From Lautropia sp. (GTDB lineage Bacteria > Pseudomonadota > Gammaproteobacteria > Burkholderiales > Burkholderiaceae_E), in assembly GCA_030532895.1 (NCBI GenBank), contig JAUNKF010000004.1:127268-191267 (forward strand): DNA of 64,000 bases, written 5' to 3'. The notes under the pieces are model-generated. The model was not told where the DNA came from. It saw only the letters and a list, made by a program, of their open reading frames with translations, and did no database searches. Shown here piece after piece: positions 25,758 to 37,406 of the stretch (position 1 is the first letter of the stretch; the number at the start of each line of letters is the position of its first letter). Made by a program: the position numbers and the translations under genes.

Positions 25758-28556
25758 ATGAAGAATGAGATGCCACCCCCTGTACCTTCCGCGACCGCTG
25801 CGCCCAAGAAGGCCAGCCTGGCTGCGGATGCCGCTGCGGCTGCCACGGCATCGAGCCGTGGCGCCGCCGCCATTCCCCCCACGGTGCCGTCGTCGACCAC
25901 CGACGCTGGCACGATCCCGGAACACACCACGGTGCCTGGATGGGCCTCTGCTCAACGGGCAGTGGCAGAGGCAGGCGGTTCGATCGCAACGGCTGGTCGA
26001 GATGGCTCGGCCGTTGCAGCGGGTAGGGGGGCCGTGTCCGAAGAGGCTCCCGCTGCCAAGTTGGTGCCGGCCGTGTCGGGCGGAAGGGAGGAGGCGGAGA
26101 TCCGTTTTCAGATCGACGGCATGAGTTGCGCGTCCTGTGTGGGGCGGGTCGAACGGGCATTGAAGGCGGTACCAGGGGTGTCGTCGGTGGCGGTGAATCT
26201 GGCCAGCGGGCAGGCGCTCATCCGGTATCAGCGGGGTACGGCGCCCGCGCGTCTGGCCGAAACGGTGGAGAAGGCAGGCTATGAGGTGTTGTCTCCGGAG
26301 CCGGTGGTGTTGCAGGTGGACGAGATGAGTTGCGCGGCTTGCACCGGTCGGGTGGAGCGAGCGCTGAAGGCGGTGCCGGGCGTGTCAGACGCCAGCGCGA
26401 ATCTGGCAACGGGGCTGGTGCAGGTCAGCATGGTCGGGCAGGTGCCGGTGGCTGCGTTGCTGAAGGCAGCCGACAAGGCTGGCTACCCGGCACAGGTGCT
26501 CGAAGACGGGCACCAAGGGCAGGAGGCTGCAGCCGATGAACGTCGGGCCGAGGAGCAGCGGGGGCTGCGGCGAGACTTCATCCTGGCTTTTGTCGCCACG
26601 TTGCCGGTGTTCGTGATGGAGATGGGCGGGCACCTGTTTCACGGGGTCATGCACTGGGTGACGCACCACATCGGCCTTCAGAACAGCTGGTTGATTCAGC
26701 TTGTGCTGACGAGTTTCGTGCTGTTGGTGCCGGGCGCGCGTCTCCTGAAGAAAGGACTGCTGGCCCTGTGGCGCCATGCGCCGGACATGAACTCGCTGGT
26801 CGCAGTGGGCGCGTTGTCGGCTTATGGCTTCTCGGTGGTGGCCACGCTGATGCCGCAGCTGCTGCCGGCCGGTACGGTGGCCGTGTATTTCGAGGCGGCC
26901 TGCGTGATCGTGACCTTGATCCTGCTGGGACGCCTGATCGAATCACGTGCCCGAGGGCGAACCTCGGATGCCATCCGGCGTCTGGTGGCGCTGCAGCCCC
27001 GAGAGGCGCATGTGCGACGTGATGGGGTGCTGATCGACATGCCGGCGGCTCAGGTGAAGCTGGGGGACTGGGTGGAGGTGCGGCCGGGTGAGCGGGTACC
27101 GGTGGATGGCGAGGTGCTCGAAGGCAGGAGCTTCGTCGATGAGTCGATGGTGACGGGTGAACCGATTCCGGTCGAGAAGGGGCCGGGGGCGCGGCTCATT
27201 GGTGGCACGGTCAACCAGCAGGGCAATCTGGTGTTCAAGGCGGCGGCCGTGGGCAGCGCCACGATGCTGGCACAGATCATCCGTCTCGTGGAACGTGCGC
27301 AGGGGTCGAAGCTGCCGGTGCAGGCGCTGGTTGATCGGGTCACGATGTGGTTCGTGCCGGTGGTGATGAGTTTGGCCCTGATCACCTTCGTGCTCTGGTG
27401 GGCATTTGGCCCTGAACCCTCCTTGAGCTTTGCGCTGGTCAACGCGGTGGCCGTGCTGATCATCGCCTGCCCGTGTGCGATGGGGCTGGCCACGCCAACC
27501 TCGATCATGGTGGGCACGGGCCGAGGTGCCGAGATGGGGGTGCTGTTCCGGCAGGGCGATGCACTCCAATCGCTGAAGGATGTGAAGGTGGTGGCGGTGG
27601 ACAAGACCGGCACCCTGACCGTGGGCCATCCGGTGTTGACGGATTGCGTGACGGCACCGGGTTTCGATCGGGCCACCTTGTTGCCGCTGGTGGCGTCGGT
27701 GGAGGGGCGATCCGAGCATCCGGTGGCCCGTGCGATCGTGACGGCAGCCGAAGCTGAAGGGCTGGCGGTGCCGTCGGCCACAGGCTTTCAGTCCGAGACG
27801 GGCATGGGGGTTCATGCCGAGGTGGCAGGGCGGCATGTGCAGATTGGTGCCGACCGCTACATGCAGCAGCTGGGGCTGTGCGTGGCGGGCTTTGAAAAAA
27901 CGGTGGCGCGTCTGGCCGATGAAGGCAAGACGCCGATTTACGTGGCGGTGGATGGGCAGCTGGCGGCCGTCATGGCGGTGGCAGACCCGTTGCGCGACAA
28001 CAGTGTGGCGGCCATCCAGGGACTGCATGCCTTGGGTTTGAAAGTCGTGATGATCAGTGGCGACAACCGCCGAACCGCCGAGGCCATCGGTCGGCAGGTG
28101 GGCATCGACGAGGTGGTGGCCGAGGTGTTGCCTGCTGGCAAGGTGGCGGTCGTGAAGCGTCTGAAGCAGCAATACGGTGCCGTGGCTTATGCCGGGGATG
28201 GCATCAATGATGCGCCGGCGCTGGCCGAAGCGGATGTGGGGTTGGCCATCGGGTCGGGCACGGATGTGGCGATCGAGGCCGCCGACGTGGTGTTGATGTC
28301 GGGGGGGCTGCAGGGCGTGGTCAATGCGATCGGGCTGTCGCAGGCAACGGTACGGAACATCCGGCAGAACCTCTTCTGGGCCTTTGCCTACAACGCCGCA
28401 CTCATCCCGGTGGCCGCAGGCGCGTTGCATCCGCTCTTCGGTGTGCTGCTGTCGCCGATGTTTGCGGCCGGGGCGATGGCGATGTCATCGGTTTTCGTGC
28501 TCAGCAACGCCTTGAGGCTTCGCCGCTTCGGGCAGGGGGCGCCGGTGGCCGTGTGA
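25758..28556 (+). CDS. copA: Copper-exporting P-type ATPase
   Basis: The 932-residue P1B-1 ATPase has two N-terminal heavy-metal domains, with GMSCASC near residue 121 and EMSCAACTG near 190. The transmembrane Cu site [15 protein letters not shown] lies near residue 569, and the phosphorylation motif DKTGTLT near 615. [14 protein letters not shown] hinge follows. CPC with AMGLATP indicates Cu(I). It pumps copper from the cytosol. The first 110 residues or so form an Ala/Pro/Thr-rich low-complexity extension before the first metal domain. The 3' end overlaps the antisense EamA remnant. No CueR-type regulator is adjacent. Confidence 0.93.
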   Translation: MKNEMPPPVPSATAAPKKASLAADAAAAATASSRGAAAIPPTVPSSTTDAGTIPEHTTVPGWASAQRAVAEAGGSIATAGRDGSAVAAGRGAVSEEAPAAKLVPAVSGGREEAEIRFQIDGMSCASCVGRVERALKAVPGVSSVAVNLASGQALIRYQRGTAPARLAETVEKAGYEVLSPEPVVLQVDEMSCAACTGRVERALKAVPGVSDASANLATGLVQVSMVGQVPVAALLKAADKAGYPAQVLEDGHQGQEAAADERRAEEQRGLRRDFILAFVATLPVFVMEMGGHLFHGVMHWVTHHIGLQNSWLIQLVLTSFVLLVPGARLLKKGLLALWRHAPDMNSLVAVGALSAYGFSVVATLMPQLLPAGTVAVYFEAACVIVTLILLGRLIESRARGRTSDAIRRLVALQPREAHVRRDGVLIDMPAAQVKLGDWVEVRPGERVPVDGEVLEGRSFVDESMVTGEPIPVEKGPGARLIGGTVNQQGNLVFKAAAVGSATMLAQIIRLVERAQGSKLPVQALVDRVTMWFVPVVMSLALITFVLWWAFGPEPSLSFALVNAVAVLIIACPCAMGLATPTSIMVGTGRGAEMGVLFRQGDALQSLKDVKVVAVDKTGTLTVGHPVLTDCVTAPGFDRATLLPLVASVEGRSEHPVARAIVTAAEAEGLAVPSATGFQSETGMGVHAEVAGRHVQIGADRYMQQLGLCVAGFEKTVARLADEGKTPIYVAVDGQLAAVMAVADPLRDNSVAAIQGLHALGLKVVMISGDNRRTAEAIGRQVGIDEVVAEVLPAGKVAVVKRLKQQYGAVAYAGDGINDAPALAEADVGLAIGSGTDVAIEAADVVLMSGGLQGVVNAIGLSQATVRNIRQNLFWAFAYNAALIPVAAGALHPLFGVLLSPMFAAGAMAMSSVFVLSNALRLRRFGQGAPVAV

Positions 28557-28870
28557 CATTGGGGGTCAGCCGAGGCCCGAACATGTTGATGCATAGGCCA
28601 ATCATCACGAGTGCGGCGCCGATCAGCTTCCAGCCCTGCATCGACTCATCGAGGATCAGGGCTGAGGCTGTCATGGCAACGATCGGCACGAGCAGCGTCA
28701 GCGGGGCCACGGTGGCGGCCGGATAGAGCCGCATCAGATGGCTCCACAGGCCATAGCCCACCAGGGTGGCCAGGTAGGCGAGATAGGCCACCGAACCGAC
28801 GGTTTTCCAGCCGGCCCCTGCGAGGCTGGCCAGCATCATCGTTGGCCCTTCAAAGCAGAGTGCAGAGTGC
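28501..28870 (-). pseudogene. EamA-family exporter remnant (C-terminal part)
   Basis: On the minus strand about 100 codons match the C-terminal end of EamA/RhaT-type exporters. Visible are a FEGP turn, a YLAYLATLVGYGLWSHLM helix, RLYPAATVAPLTLLVPIVAM, and LILDESMQGWKLIGAALVMIG. Members of the family have about 300 residues and ten helices, but here the first two thirds are absent. The homology starts within about 20 bp of the zntA stop. The frame runs on into the antisense of copA before stopping at 28501. It is a broken gene left between two convergent metal ATPase genes. Confidence 0.75.
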
Positions 28871-28883
28871 GGCGGAATGATGC

Positions 28884-31670
28884 TCAGCTTGTGATCGGCT
28901 GCCGAGCTTGCCAGCGCAGCAGGCGCAGGCCGTTGAAGACGACGAGCAGGCTGGCGCCCATGTCGGCAAACACGGCCATCCACATCGTGGCTTGTCCCAG
29001 GATGGCGAGCAACAGAAAGACGGCCTTGATGCCGAGCGCAAGCGAAATGTTCTGCCATAGCACGCGGTGTGCGTGCCGTGAGAGGGTCATCGTTTCGGGC
29101 ACCCGACGAAGATCATCGTTCATGATGACGATATCGGCCGCCTCCACGGCAGTATGGGTGCCAATGCCACCCATCGCGAAGCCGATATCCGCCTTGGCCA
29201 GGGCCGGGGCGTCGTTGATGCCGTCGCCCGTCATGGCGGTGGCACCGTGCTGCTGCTGTAGTTGGGCGATGGCTTGCAGCTTTTCTTCGGGTAGCAGATT
29301 GGCTTTCACCTCGCTGATGCCCGCTGCCTCTGCCACATGACGGGCGGTGGCGAGATTGTCACCCGTCAGCATCACGGGCGTGACACCCTGGGCTTTGAGC
29401 CGTGCGATGGCCTCGGCCGAGCTGGGCTTGATCGTGTCGGCCACCGCCGCCAGTGCCAGCACACGCGTGCTGTTCGCCAGCAGCGTGACGGTGCGGCCAG
29501 CTGCTTCGTGGACAGCGAGCCGGGCGTCGAGTGTTTCGGTGCATTGGCCGCGCTCTTCGATCCATCGGTGATTGGCCAGGGCATAAACGTCGCCATCTGG
29601 TGTGGGGGCTGTGTTGAGGTTGATTTTCCCTTGAACGCCACGGCCTGCTACTGCCTGAAAGTCCGTGACCGGCAGTGGTGGCGCCACAGCGGCGTGCCTC
29701 ATGGATAGGTCAGGTGCGATGGCCGAATCCTTCGATGGCCTATCGGACTGAAGTGATTCCGCCGTTTCAGCAGCTGCCGTTTTCTGCTGTCTGGGGGCCG
29801 AAGACCCATCTGAAGCAACCCGTTGATGCGGTGTCTGGATGCCTTGGGCGATGGCTCTGGACACCGGGTGATCAGATCGGATGGCGAGACTGTTGATGAG
29901 CTGACGAATCAGTGCCAGATCGAGCGACGAATCGATCCGTTCGAGGGCCACCAGACGGGGTTGGCCTTCCGTGATCGTCCCGGTCTTGTCGAGCGCCACG
30001 GCGCGGATGTAGCGGGCCTCTTCCAGATAGGCGCCACCCTTGATCAGGATGCCTCGGCGTGCAGCGCTGGCCAGTGCGCTGACGACCGTGACCGGGGTGG
30101 AGATGACCAGCGCACAGGGGCAGGCGATGACGAGCAGCACCAGGGCTGTGTAGATCGCCTCCAGCCAGCTCCGATCGCTCGTGATGGGCAACAGCAGGGC
30201 CACGGCCAGCGCGATGAGGAAGACGGCCGGCGTATAGACGGCGGCAAAGCGATCGACGAAGCGCTGGGTGGGGGCGCGGGCGGATTGCGCCGCTTCCACG
30301 GCATGGATGATGCGGGCCAGCGTGCTGTCGTTCGCAGCCGAGCGGACGCGGATGATCAGCTCACCGGCCTGATTGATGGTGCCGGCAAAGACTTCGTCAC
30401 CGGCTGTCTTGTCGATGGGCAGACTTTCGCCGGTGATGGGGGACTGGTCGATGCTGCTCTGGCCTTGTGCCACGATGCCGTCGAGTGGCACCCGTTCACC
30501 AGGTCGCACGCGCACAAGTGCATCGAGCGGTACGGTCTTGATGGGCGTGCGTAGCCAACGGCCATCAGGCTGCTGCATGTCGGCTTCCTCTGGTGTGAGC
30601 GCCAGCAGGCTCTTGATCGCGTTTCGGGCACGATCCACCGCGCGCGCCTCGATGGTTTCTGCCAGTGCATACAAGGCCATCACCATCGCGGCTTCGGGCC
30701 ATTGACCGATCAGGAAAGCGCCGGTGACGGCCACCGTCATCAGCGCATTGATGTTGAGCCGGCGCTGGCGCAGGGCTGCCATGCCTTTGCCGTAGACCGA
30801 AAAGCCCGACAGAAAGATCGCGCAGGCCGCCAGTGCCATGCCGAGCAGACTGAGCGCTACACCACCTTCGCTGTCCCAGCCTCGCCAGCCCTCCTCGTGC
30901 CCGACGCTGAAGGCCAGCACTTCGGCGCCCAACGCCAGCACCAGTGCCGTCAGCAGTTTGCCCCATTGCTGCCAGAAGCTTTGGGGCGGCCGTGAGAAAT
31001 CCTCGTCGGTGTCTGGGTGACGTGCATCAGACACCCCGGAAGAAGCGGCGTCGGGCGCATGCGCACGGTGTGCGCCAGCGTCGTGGGCGCAAGCGCTGGA
31101 GGTATTCGGCTGCCGGTCTGCCGTGCTGCCTGTGCTGCGGCTCTTGCACGTGCGTGCCCCATCCTGACCGGCGCAGCAGCGCCCTTGTGGGACGGCGGGG
31201 GAGGCTTGGCGTGATGCCGTGTTGATCGGTTCCGGCTTGAAGCCTGCTTTGCGGACGGCATCCAGCGCCTGAGGCAGTGCCGTTTCATCGGCCGCGATGC
31301 CCAGCACCCGATCCCCAAGGCGAAATTGCAAGGCGTGAATGCCCGATAAACCCTTCAGTGCGTGCCGAATGTCGGCCTCTTCCGAGGCGCAATCCATGTT
31401 GGCGATGCGGAACCAGGCGAAGGGTGGGCGGGCTTGGCTGCTTTGGTTGCCAGATGCCCTGGCGTCGTTCTGCGTTGCAGGGGAGGGGGCAGGCACCCCT
31501 GCCGTGCAAGGCACGCTCGGTATGGTGCGGCTCGGCGGCTGTCCGGCGGTGGCCGTGCCTGTGGTTGCACAGCCCTTGTCGGCGCCTGCGGCTGACGGGC
31601 CGCTGGAGCAGCCGCAAGGCTCGTGATCGGTGCAGGAAGGATCTCGGTGAGGTGGCGGGTTGGGGGTCAT
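28884..31670 (-). CDS. zntA: Zn/Cd/Pb-exporting P-type ATPase
   Basis: The 928-residue P1B-2 ATPase has an N-terminal Cys/His-rich tract (CTDHEPCGCSSG), a heavy-metal domain with NMDCASEEADIRHAL, and a variable Cys/His-containing linker. The transmembrane motif is VIACPCALVISTPVTVVSAL, the phosphorylation site ALDKTGTITEG, and the hinge [20 protein letters not shown]. These are ZntA/CadA signatures. A second low-complexity insert of about 60 residues sits in the nucleotide-binding region (after IAQGIQ). ATG at 31670 is preferred over GTG at 31685. The 31671-31861 gap holds palindromic sequences. Confidence 0.92.
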   Translation of the reverse strand: MTPNPPPHRDPSCTDHEPCGCSSGPSAAGADKGCATTGTATAGQPPSRTIPSVPCTAGVPAPSPATQNDARASGNQSSQARPPFAWFRIANMDCASEEADIRHALKGLSGIHALQFRLGDRVLGIAADETALPQALDAVRKAGFKPEPINTASRQASPAVPQGRCCAGQDGARTCKSRSTGSTADRQPNTSSACAHDAGAHRAHAPDAASSGVSDARHPDTDEDFSRPPQSFWQQWGKLLTALVLALGAEVLAFSVGHEEGWRGWDSEGGVALSLLGMALAACAIFLSGFSVYGKGMAALRQRRLNINALMTVAVTGAFLIGQWPEAAMVMALYALAETIEARAVDRARNAIKSLLALTPEEADMQQPDGRWLRTPIKTVPLDALVRVRPGERVPLDGIVAQGQSSIDQSPITGESLPIDKTAGDEVFAGTINQAGELIIRVRSAANDSTLARIIHAVEAAQSARAPTQRFVDRFAAVYTPAVFLIALAVALLLPITSDRSWLEAIYTALVLLVIACPCALVISTPVTVVSALASAARRGILIKGGAYLEEARYIRAVALDKTGTITEGQPRLVALERIDSSLDLALIRQLINSLAIRSDHPVSRAIAQGIQTPHQRVASDGSSAPRQQKTAAAETAESLQSDRPSKDSAIAPDLSMRHAAVAPPLPVTDFQAVAGRGVQGKINLNTAPTPDGDVYALANHRWIEERGQCTETLDARLAVHEAAGRTVTLLANSTRVLALAAVADTIKPSSAEAIARLKAQGVTPVMLTGDNLATARHVAEAAGISEVKANLLPEEKLQAIAQLQQQHGATAMTGDGINDAPALAKADIGFAMGGIGTHTAVEAADIVIMNDDLRRVPETMTLSRHAHRVLWQNISLALGIKAVFLLLAILGQATMWMAVFADMGASLLVVFNGLRLLRWQARQPITS

Positions 31671-31801
31671 GGCGGTGTCCGGCACGGAAGGCGCAGCGAC
31701 AGGTTGCTGGCGCGTCGTATGCCGGACATCATGCCACTAAAAACCCGTGCCAGTCATCGGTATCTGTCTGCCTGTTGGGGTGAGCCATGGCGATAGGCCA
31801 A

Positions 31802-31844
31802 CACGTTGGCCGCCAACGTGCTGTGGTGTGTCAGGCACGTTGGC
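31802..31844. repeat. Three CACGTTGG half-sites between yceI and zntA
   Basis: CACGTTGG occurs at 31802-31809, inverted at 31813-31820 and again directly within 31835-31844. The last two form a perfect 10-bp pair (GCCAACGTGC at 31812-31821 and GCACGTTGGC at 31835-31844). No T-run follows, so a regulator site upstream of zntA is at least as likely as a terminator of the upstream yceI-family gene. Confidence 0.45.
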
Positions 31845-31861
31845 AGCAAGGTGGGAGGGAA

Positions 31862-32458
31862 TCAGGGCTGACGCACGAACTCGCCACTGAAGTTGACCGG
31901 CACCTGATCAACGATCGACAGCAGGCCCATCACCTGAACCAGACGTGCCACGCCGGTTTCCAGACCCATGTCCTTCGTGTCGAGCAGCACCGGGGTCAGC
32001 GTGTTGACCTGAATCTTGTCTTCAGCCACGCGGTGAACGTTCAACACGGCGTCGATATCGGTTTGTTGGCCGTGCAGGTCGAGCTTCAGCGGCTGCTCCA
32101 GCTGGATGGCCTGGCCGACGGCCAGCTTGTTGATCTTCTCGGCATCGACCTTGCCGGTGATCGTGGCCTTGCCGAACTTGGCGGTCTCGAACACCCAGTC
32201 ACGCAGACGCTGGTCACGCAGGTCGATGTTCGTCTTCACGCTGTTCAGGTCGATGTCCAGCTTGAAATCGCCCTGTGCATCCAGCGTGGCCTGCGAGCTG
32301 CCGAAATTCGAGGTCTCGGTCACGCTGCGTTTCTTCTGGGTGATCTTGATGCTCAGGAAATCGATGTCGTTGTCGCTCGATACCCAGCTGGCGTTGGTTT
32401 GAGCGTTTGCACTCAATGCCAGGAAGGCCAAAGCCAATGCGGTGATGGTCTTTTTCAT
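31862..32458 (-). CDS. YceI-family periplasmic protein
   Basis: The 198-residue protein has a signal peptide (MKKTITALALAFLALSANA) and the YceI lipocalin-like barrel (DNDIDFLSIKITQKKRSVTETSNF; LDIDLNSVKTNIDLRDQRLRDWVFE). The family binds isoprenoid-type lipids such as polyisoprenoid pyrophosphates or quinones, but no ligand can be read here. AAAGGAA precedes the ATG. It is transcribed towards zntA. Confidence 0.88.
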   Translation of the reverse strand: MKKTITALALAFLALSANAQTNASWVSSDNDIDFLSIKITQKKRSVTETSNFGSSQATLDAQGDFKLDIDLNSVKTNIDLRDQRLRDWVFETAKFGKATITGKVDAEKINKLAVGQAIQLEQPLKLDLHGQQTDIDAVLNVHRVAEDKIQVNTLTPVLLDTKDMGLETGVARLVQVMGLLSIVDQVPVNFSGEFVRQP

Positions 32459-32646
32459 GGAGTTTCCTTTGATCGGTTGAGAAAGAGAAGTGAACCATTT
32501 AGAGCCGGAGGCCGTCGCGTCGTGTCGGTGCGCGAGCGTGCAACCCGGTCACGGTGATCCCAGACTATCGGGCGGCATCAAAGCCGCTGACTGTCAGGGA
32601 TCGAATCGGTGATTCCTTCTCTTCGTCGTCTCAGGAAAGCGTTTTA

Positions 32647-33642
32647 TTACACGGTGAAAGCAATCTGCATCAGCCAGACTGTGTAGCCCACATAACAAGC
32701 CAGCAGCATGCCGCCCTCCAGCCGGTTGATGCGTCCCGGCCGCGGCTTGCCAAAGCGGTAGCCAAGCACGAAGAGCGAGAGGGTGAGGAAGCAGACCACC
32801 GGCACATCCCGGTGCAAGAACTGTGGCTCGATCGTCATCGGCTGGATGACGGCGGCCAGCCCCACCACGCCCAGCGTGTTGAAGAGGTTCGAGCCGATCA
32901 CGTTGCCCAGGGCCAGATCATGCTCACCCTTGCGGGCTGCGCTGATCGAGGAGGCCAGCTCCGGCAACGAGGTGCCGATCGCCACGATGGTCAGCCCGAT
33001 GATCAGGTCGCTCACGCCAAAGTGGTGCACGATTTCCACGGCACCCCACACCAGCACGCGCGAGCTGATGACGAGCAGCGCCAGATCGACGATCAGCCAG
33101 AAGATCGTCCGACGGATGGGGGCTGCATCGTCGTCCTCCAGAGACGGCTTCGGCGCGTCTGCCTGTCCGGTGGCAGGCGCTGGTGTCGAGTTGGCTTGCT
33201 GCTGCTTGTGAATCGTCCAGCCGATCAAGCCCGCCAGAATGCCCAACATCAGGATGGCATCGAGGCGGGAGAGCGCCCCATCCGAAAGCAGCCAAACCGC
33301 CACCCCTGTCACCACGGCCAGCACCAGCAGCTCCTGGCGCAGCACTTGGGGAAAGACGGTGATCGGGCTGATCATGGCCGTCACGCCCAGAATCAGCGCG
33401 ATGTTCGTGATGTTGGAACCATAGCCATTGCCAAGCGCGATGCCCGGATTCTGCTGAAGAGCCGCCAGCCCCGACACCATCAGCTCGGGCGCCGATGTAC
33501 CAAAGCCGATGATCAGCATGCCGATGAGCAGGGGCGGCACCCCAAAGTAGCGCGCCGTGCTGGCTGCCCCATCCACGAAACGGTCTGCGCTCCAGACCAG
33601 CATGATCAGACCAGAAACAACCGCAAGAATCGCCAGTGTCAT
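32647..33642 (-). CDS. YrbG-like Ca2+/Na+ exchanger
   Basis: The 331-residue membrane antiporter has two inverted Na/Ca-exchanger repeats. The first carries GFGTSAPELMVS and GNGYGSNITNIALILG, and the second AIGTSLPELASSISAA and GNVIGSNLFNTLGVVG. The acidic residues of the two alpha-repeats are present. A charged cytosolic loop (about residues 145-180) links the halves. ATG at 33642 gives a normal length. The open frame extends to 33795 but contains no membrane or family features there. Confidence 0.88.
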   Translation of the reverse strand: MTLAILAVVSGLIMLVWSADRFVDGAASTARYFGVPPLLIGMLIIGFGTSAPELMVSGLAALQQNPGIALGNGYGSNITNIALILGVTAMISPITVFPQVLRQELLVLAVVTGVAVWLLSDGALSRLDAILMLGILAGLIGWTIHKQQQANSTPAPATGQADAPKPSLEDDDAAPIRRTIFWLIVDLALLVISSRVLVWGAVEIVHHFGVSDLIIGLTIVAIGTSLPELASSISAARKGEHDLALGNVIGSNLFNTLGVVGLAAVIQPMTIEPQFLHRDVPVVCFLTLSLFVLGYRFGKPRPGRINRLEGGMLLACYVGYTVWLMQIAFTV

Positions 33643-34795
33643 ACGAAAGAGGGGGAGGAAGACCCGGATCGGGGCAAGCCCTTGATTGTGCCGTGTTTTT
33701 GTGGGGCGAGGCGAGGGGCAGAGGAATGCGGTCGGGTGGGGGCACTGGGTGGCAGATGGCTGTGGCAGGCTTGCAGCAGGTTTGATGGCCATCATTTGTA
33801 TCTCGGGGTGATAGTGGTTGTTGTTGTCGGTACGTCAGAATGTGTTGACCCTGTGCAAGGAGCCGATGTGGATCGGCCTCTGGGGCGAGGAAGACGTGCT
33901 TCCTGCATGGGCAGGCCGGGTGTGATCCTGTAGCCCGGCGGCGAGCCGCTCCGTCGGGTGGGGTGTTGCGTGTAGCCTACAGTGAAGTAGGCAAGGGGGA
34001 ATGGAAGGGGCTGGCTGGTGTGAGCTGTCCGACGGGCGGTCTTGTCCTTGCGGAGGGGGCGGCAGTCGCCTAGGTTCAAGTTGTCAAGCACTGTCGGAGC
34101 GCATTGATCGAGCGTATCAACCGCAGTTTACGGGCACAGGTGCTGGATGCTCATCTGATCACCAGTCTGAATGTGGTGCACGACATGGCTGACCGTCTAC
34201 TCGGATGCGGATCGGCGTAGTACCAGCTATGTGCTGGATGAGCCTGTGTCAGGGCCGTCAGGACCCGGCTAAACCGGCACAAGTCAGGTTGTTAAGGCAA
34301 ACGCCTCGGCAGGGGGCACGGCTATGCTCGATAAAACCCCTGAACCGAATTCGGGGGGGGCGGTTGATTGCGTATTCCGATGATCGTGACCGGGTTCGAT
34401 CCGCATCGTGCTCAAGGGGGATTCATTGCGAGCCGTTTGGGCTGATGCTAGCCAAACGCTAACGGAGCACAGCTGAGTCTGGGCCGAGAGATCGGGCGAA
34501 CTTCTGCTTTGCAAAGCCTGGATCGTACAATCGCGAGCGCGCAGCCTCACCACCGGTCACGACGGCTGGATTGTGCGCTCACGACCTTGAGGGCGTGAGT
34601 TCGACGTTTTTCCCACTTCGATTGCTTGCTCACCTAAAAGCAGTGACGCATACTGCGATCAGTTTGATGACGTCAACAGCTTGGCAGTGGACAGACATAA
34701 ACCAGTCTCAGTCTTGTGATCGTCGTTTTGGGATGAAGAACCTTCGGTGACTCAAACACCGGCAGCAAAGACATCAAGCAAAGGATAATTACACG
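33643..34795. other. Long non-coding interval before the defence operon
   Basis: About 1.15 kb without an intact gene. It holds the IS3-type fragment at 34083-34220 and GC-rich inverted repeats near 33930-33990, such as a GCCTAC/GTAGGC hairpin. Short open frames such as 34205-34462 show no family resemblance. I read it as the decayed left edge of the island that carries the restriction genes. Confidence 0.6.
34083..34220 (+). mobile_element. IS3-family transposase remnant
   Basis: From 34104 the frame reads LIERINRSLRAQVLDAHL, then ITSLNVVHDMAD and a stop at 34218. This corresponds to the C-terminal part of IS3-type OrfB integrases, ERFNRSxRxEVLDAxxFxSLxEVRxMA. Neither the remaining transposase nor terminal inverted repeats are recognisable, so this is a short fossil. 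Confidence 0.7.
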
Positions 34796-36353
<1,558 letters not shown>

Positions 36354-36364
<11 letters not shown>

Positions 36365-37406
36365 CATTCCCCCTCATGCAAGCAACGAATATCGGCAATG
36401 GCTGGGCGCGCTGAAAACCCGCTTTCGTCAGGTGCAGATCAAGGCCGCCGTGGCGGTCAACACCGAGTTGCTGCGCTTTTACTGGGAGCTGGGCGCTGAC
36501 ATCACCGTCCGCCAGACTGAGCATGCCTGGGGCAGCGGTTTTCTCGAGAACCTCAGCCGTGACCTGATGCGGGAGTTTCCGGACATGAAGGGCTTTTCCA
36601 GGCGCAACCTGGAGAGGGTTCGTCAATGGCATCTGTACTGGGCAGGTGAAGCAGCAATTGCGACACAGCTTGTTGCGCAATTGACCGCCATCCCCTGGGG
36701 ACACAACCTCACCATCATCAGCAAGTGCCGAAACCAGACTGAAGCTCTTTTCTACGTACAACAAACTCAGGCCCACGGCTGGAGCCGCGCCGTGCTTACC
36801 CACCAGATCGAAAGCGGCCTGTGGCAGCGCGAAGGGCAGGCGATCAGCAACTTCGCCCAGACCCTGCCTGCGCCGCAGTCTGACCTGGCCGCGCAGGTGC
36901 TGAAAGACCCCTATGTGTTCGACTTCCTCAGCCTTGCGCCTGAACATACCGAGCGCGAGCTGGAAAAAGCCCTGCTCGAACACATCACCCAGTTTCTGCT
37001 GGAGCTGGGGGCGGGCTTTGCCTATATGGGCCGACAAGTGCCCCTGCAGGTGGGTGAGCGCGAGTTTTTCCTGGATTTGCTTTTCTACCACGCCCGCCTG
37101 CATTGCTATGTGGTGGTCGAGCTGAAGACTGTCGACTTCGAGCCCGAATTCGCCGGCAAGCTCAATTTCTACCTCAAGGCCGTTGATGCCCAACTGAAAG
37201 GCGAGCACGATGCGCCCACCATTGGCCTCCTGCTTTGCAAGAGCAAGGACAGGCTGGTGGCTGAATACGCGCTGTCGGATATTCATAAACCACTGGGTCT
37301 GGCGAGTTATCAGCTCTCGAGCGAACTTCCGCAGGCGCTGCGCGACAAGTTGCCCAGCATCGAGGCGCTGGAAATGGAATTGAAGGAGGTGGGGAATGGC
37401 GAGTGA
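36354..37406 (+). CDS. DUF1016/YhcG-type PDDEXK nuclease
   Basis: The 350-residue protein has the DUF1016 N-terminal helical domain ([33 protein letters not shown]) and a C-terminal PDDEXK nuclease-like domain. The nuclease residues lie in [21 protein letters not shown] near residues 237-257, with Asp and Glu-x-Lys, and [10 protein letters not shown] follows. Its coding sequence overlaps both hsdM and hsdS by 11 bp, so it is translationally coupled. Such genes are frequent passengers of type I systems, and the role, auxiliary nuclease or defence effector, is unproven. Confidence 0.88.

Noticed and set aside
26943..28430. 495-codon open frame antisense to copA
   Set aside because: The His/Gln/Arg-biased translation lies wholly inside a certain P-type ATPase gene.
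34205..34462. 85-codon frame in the gap before hsdM
   Set aside because: No ribosome site, biased Arg/Ser/Cys composition and no recognisable domain. It starts within the transposase remnant.
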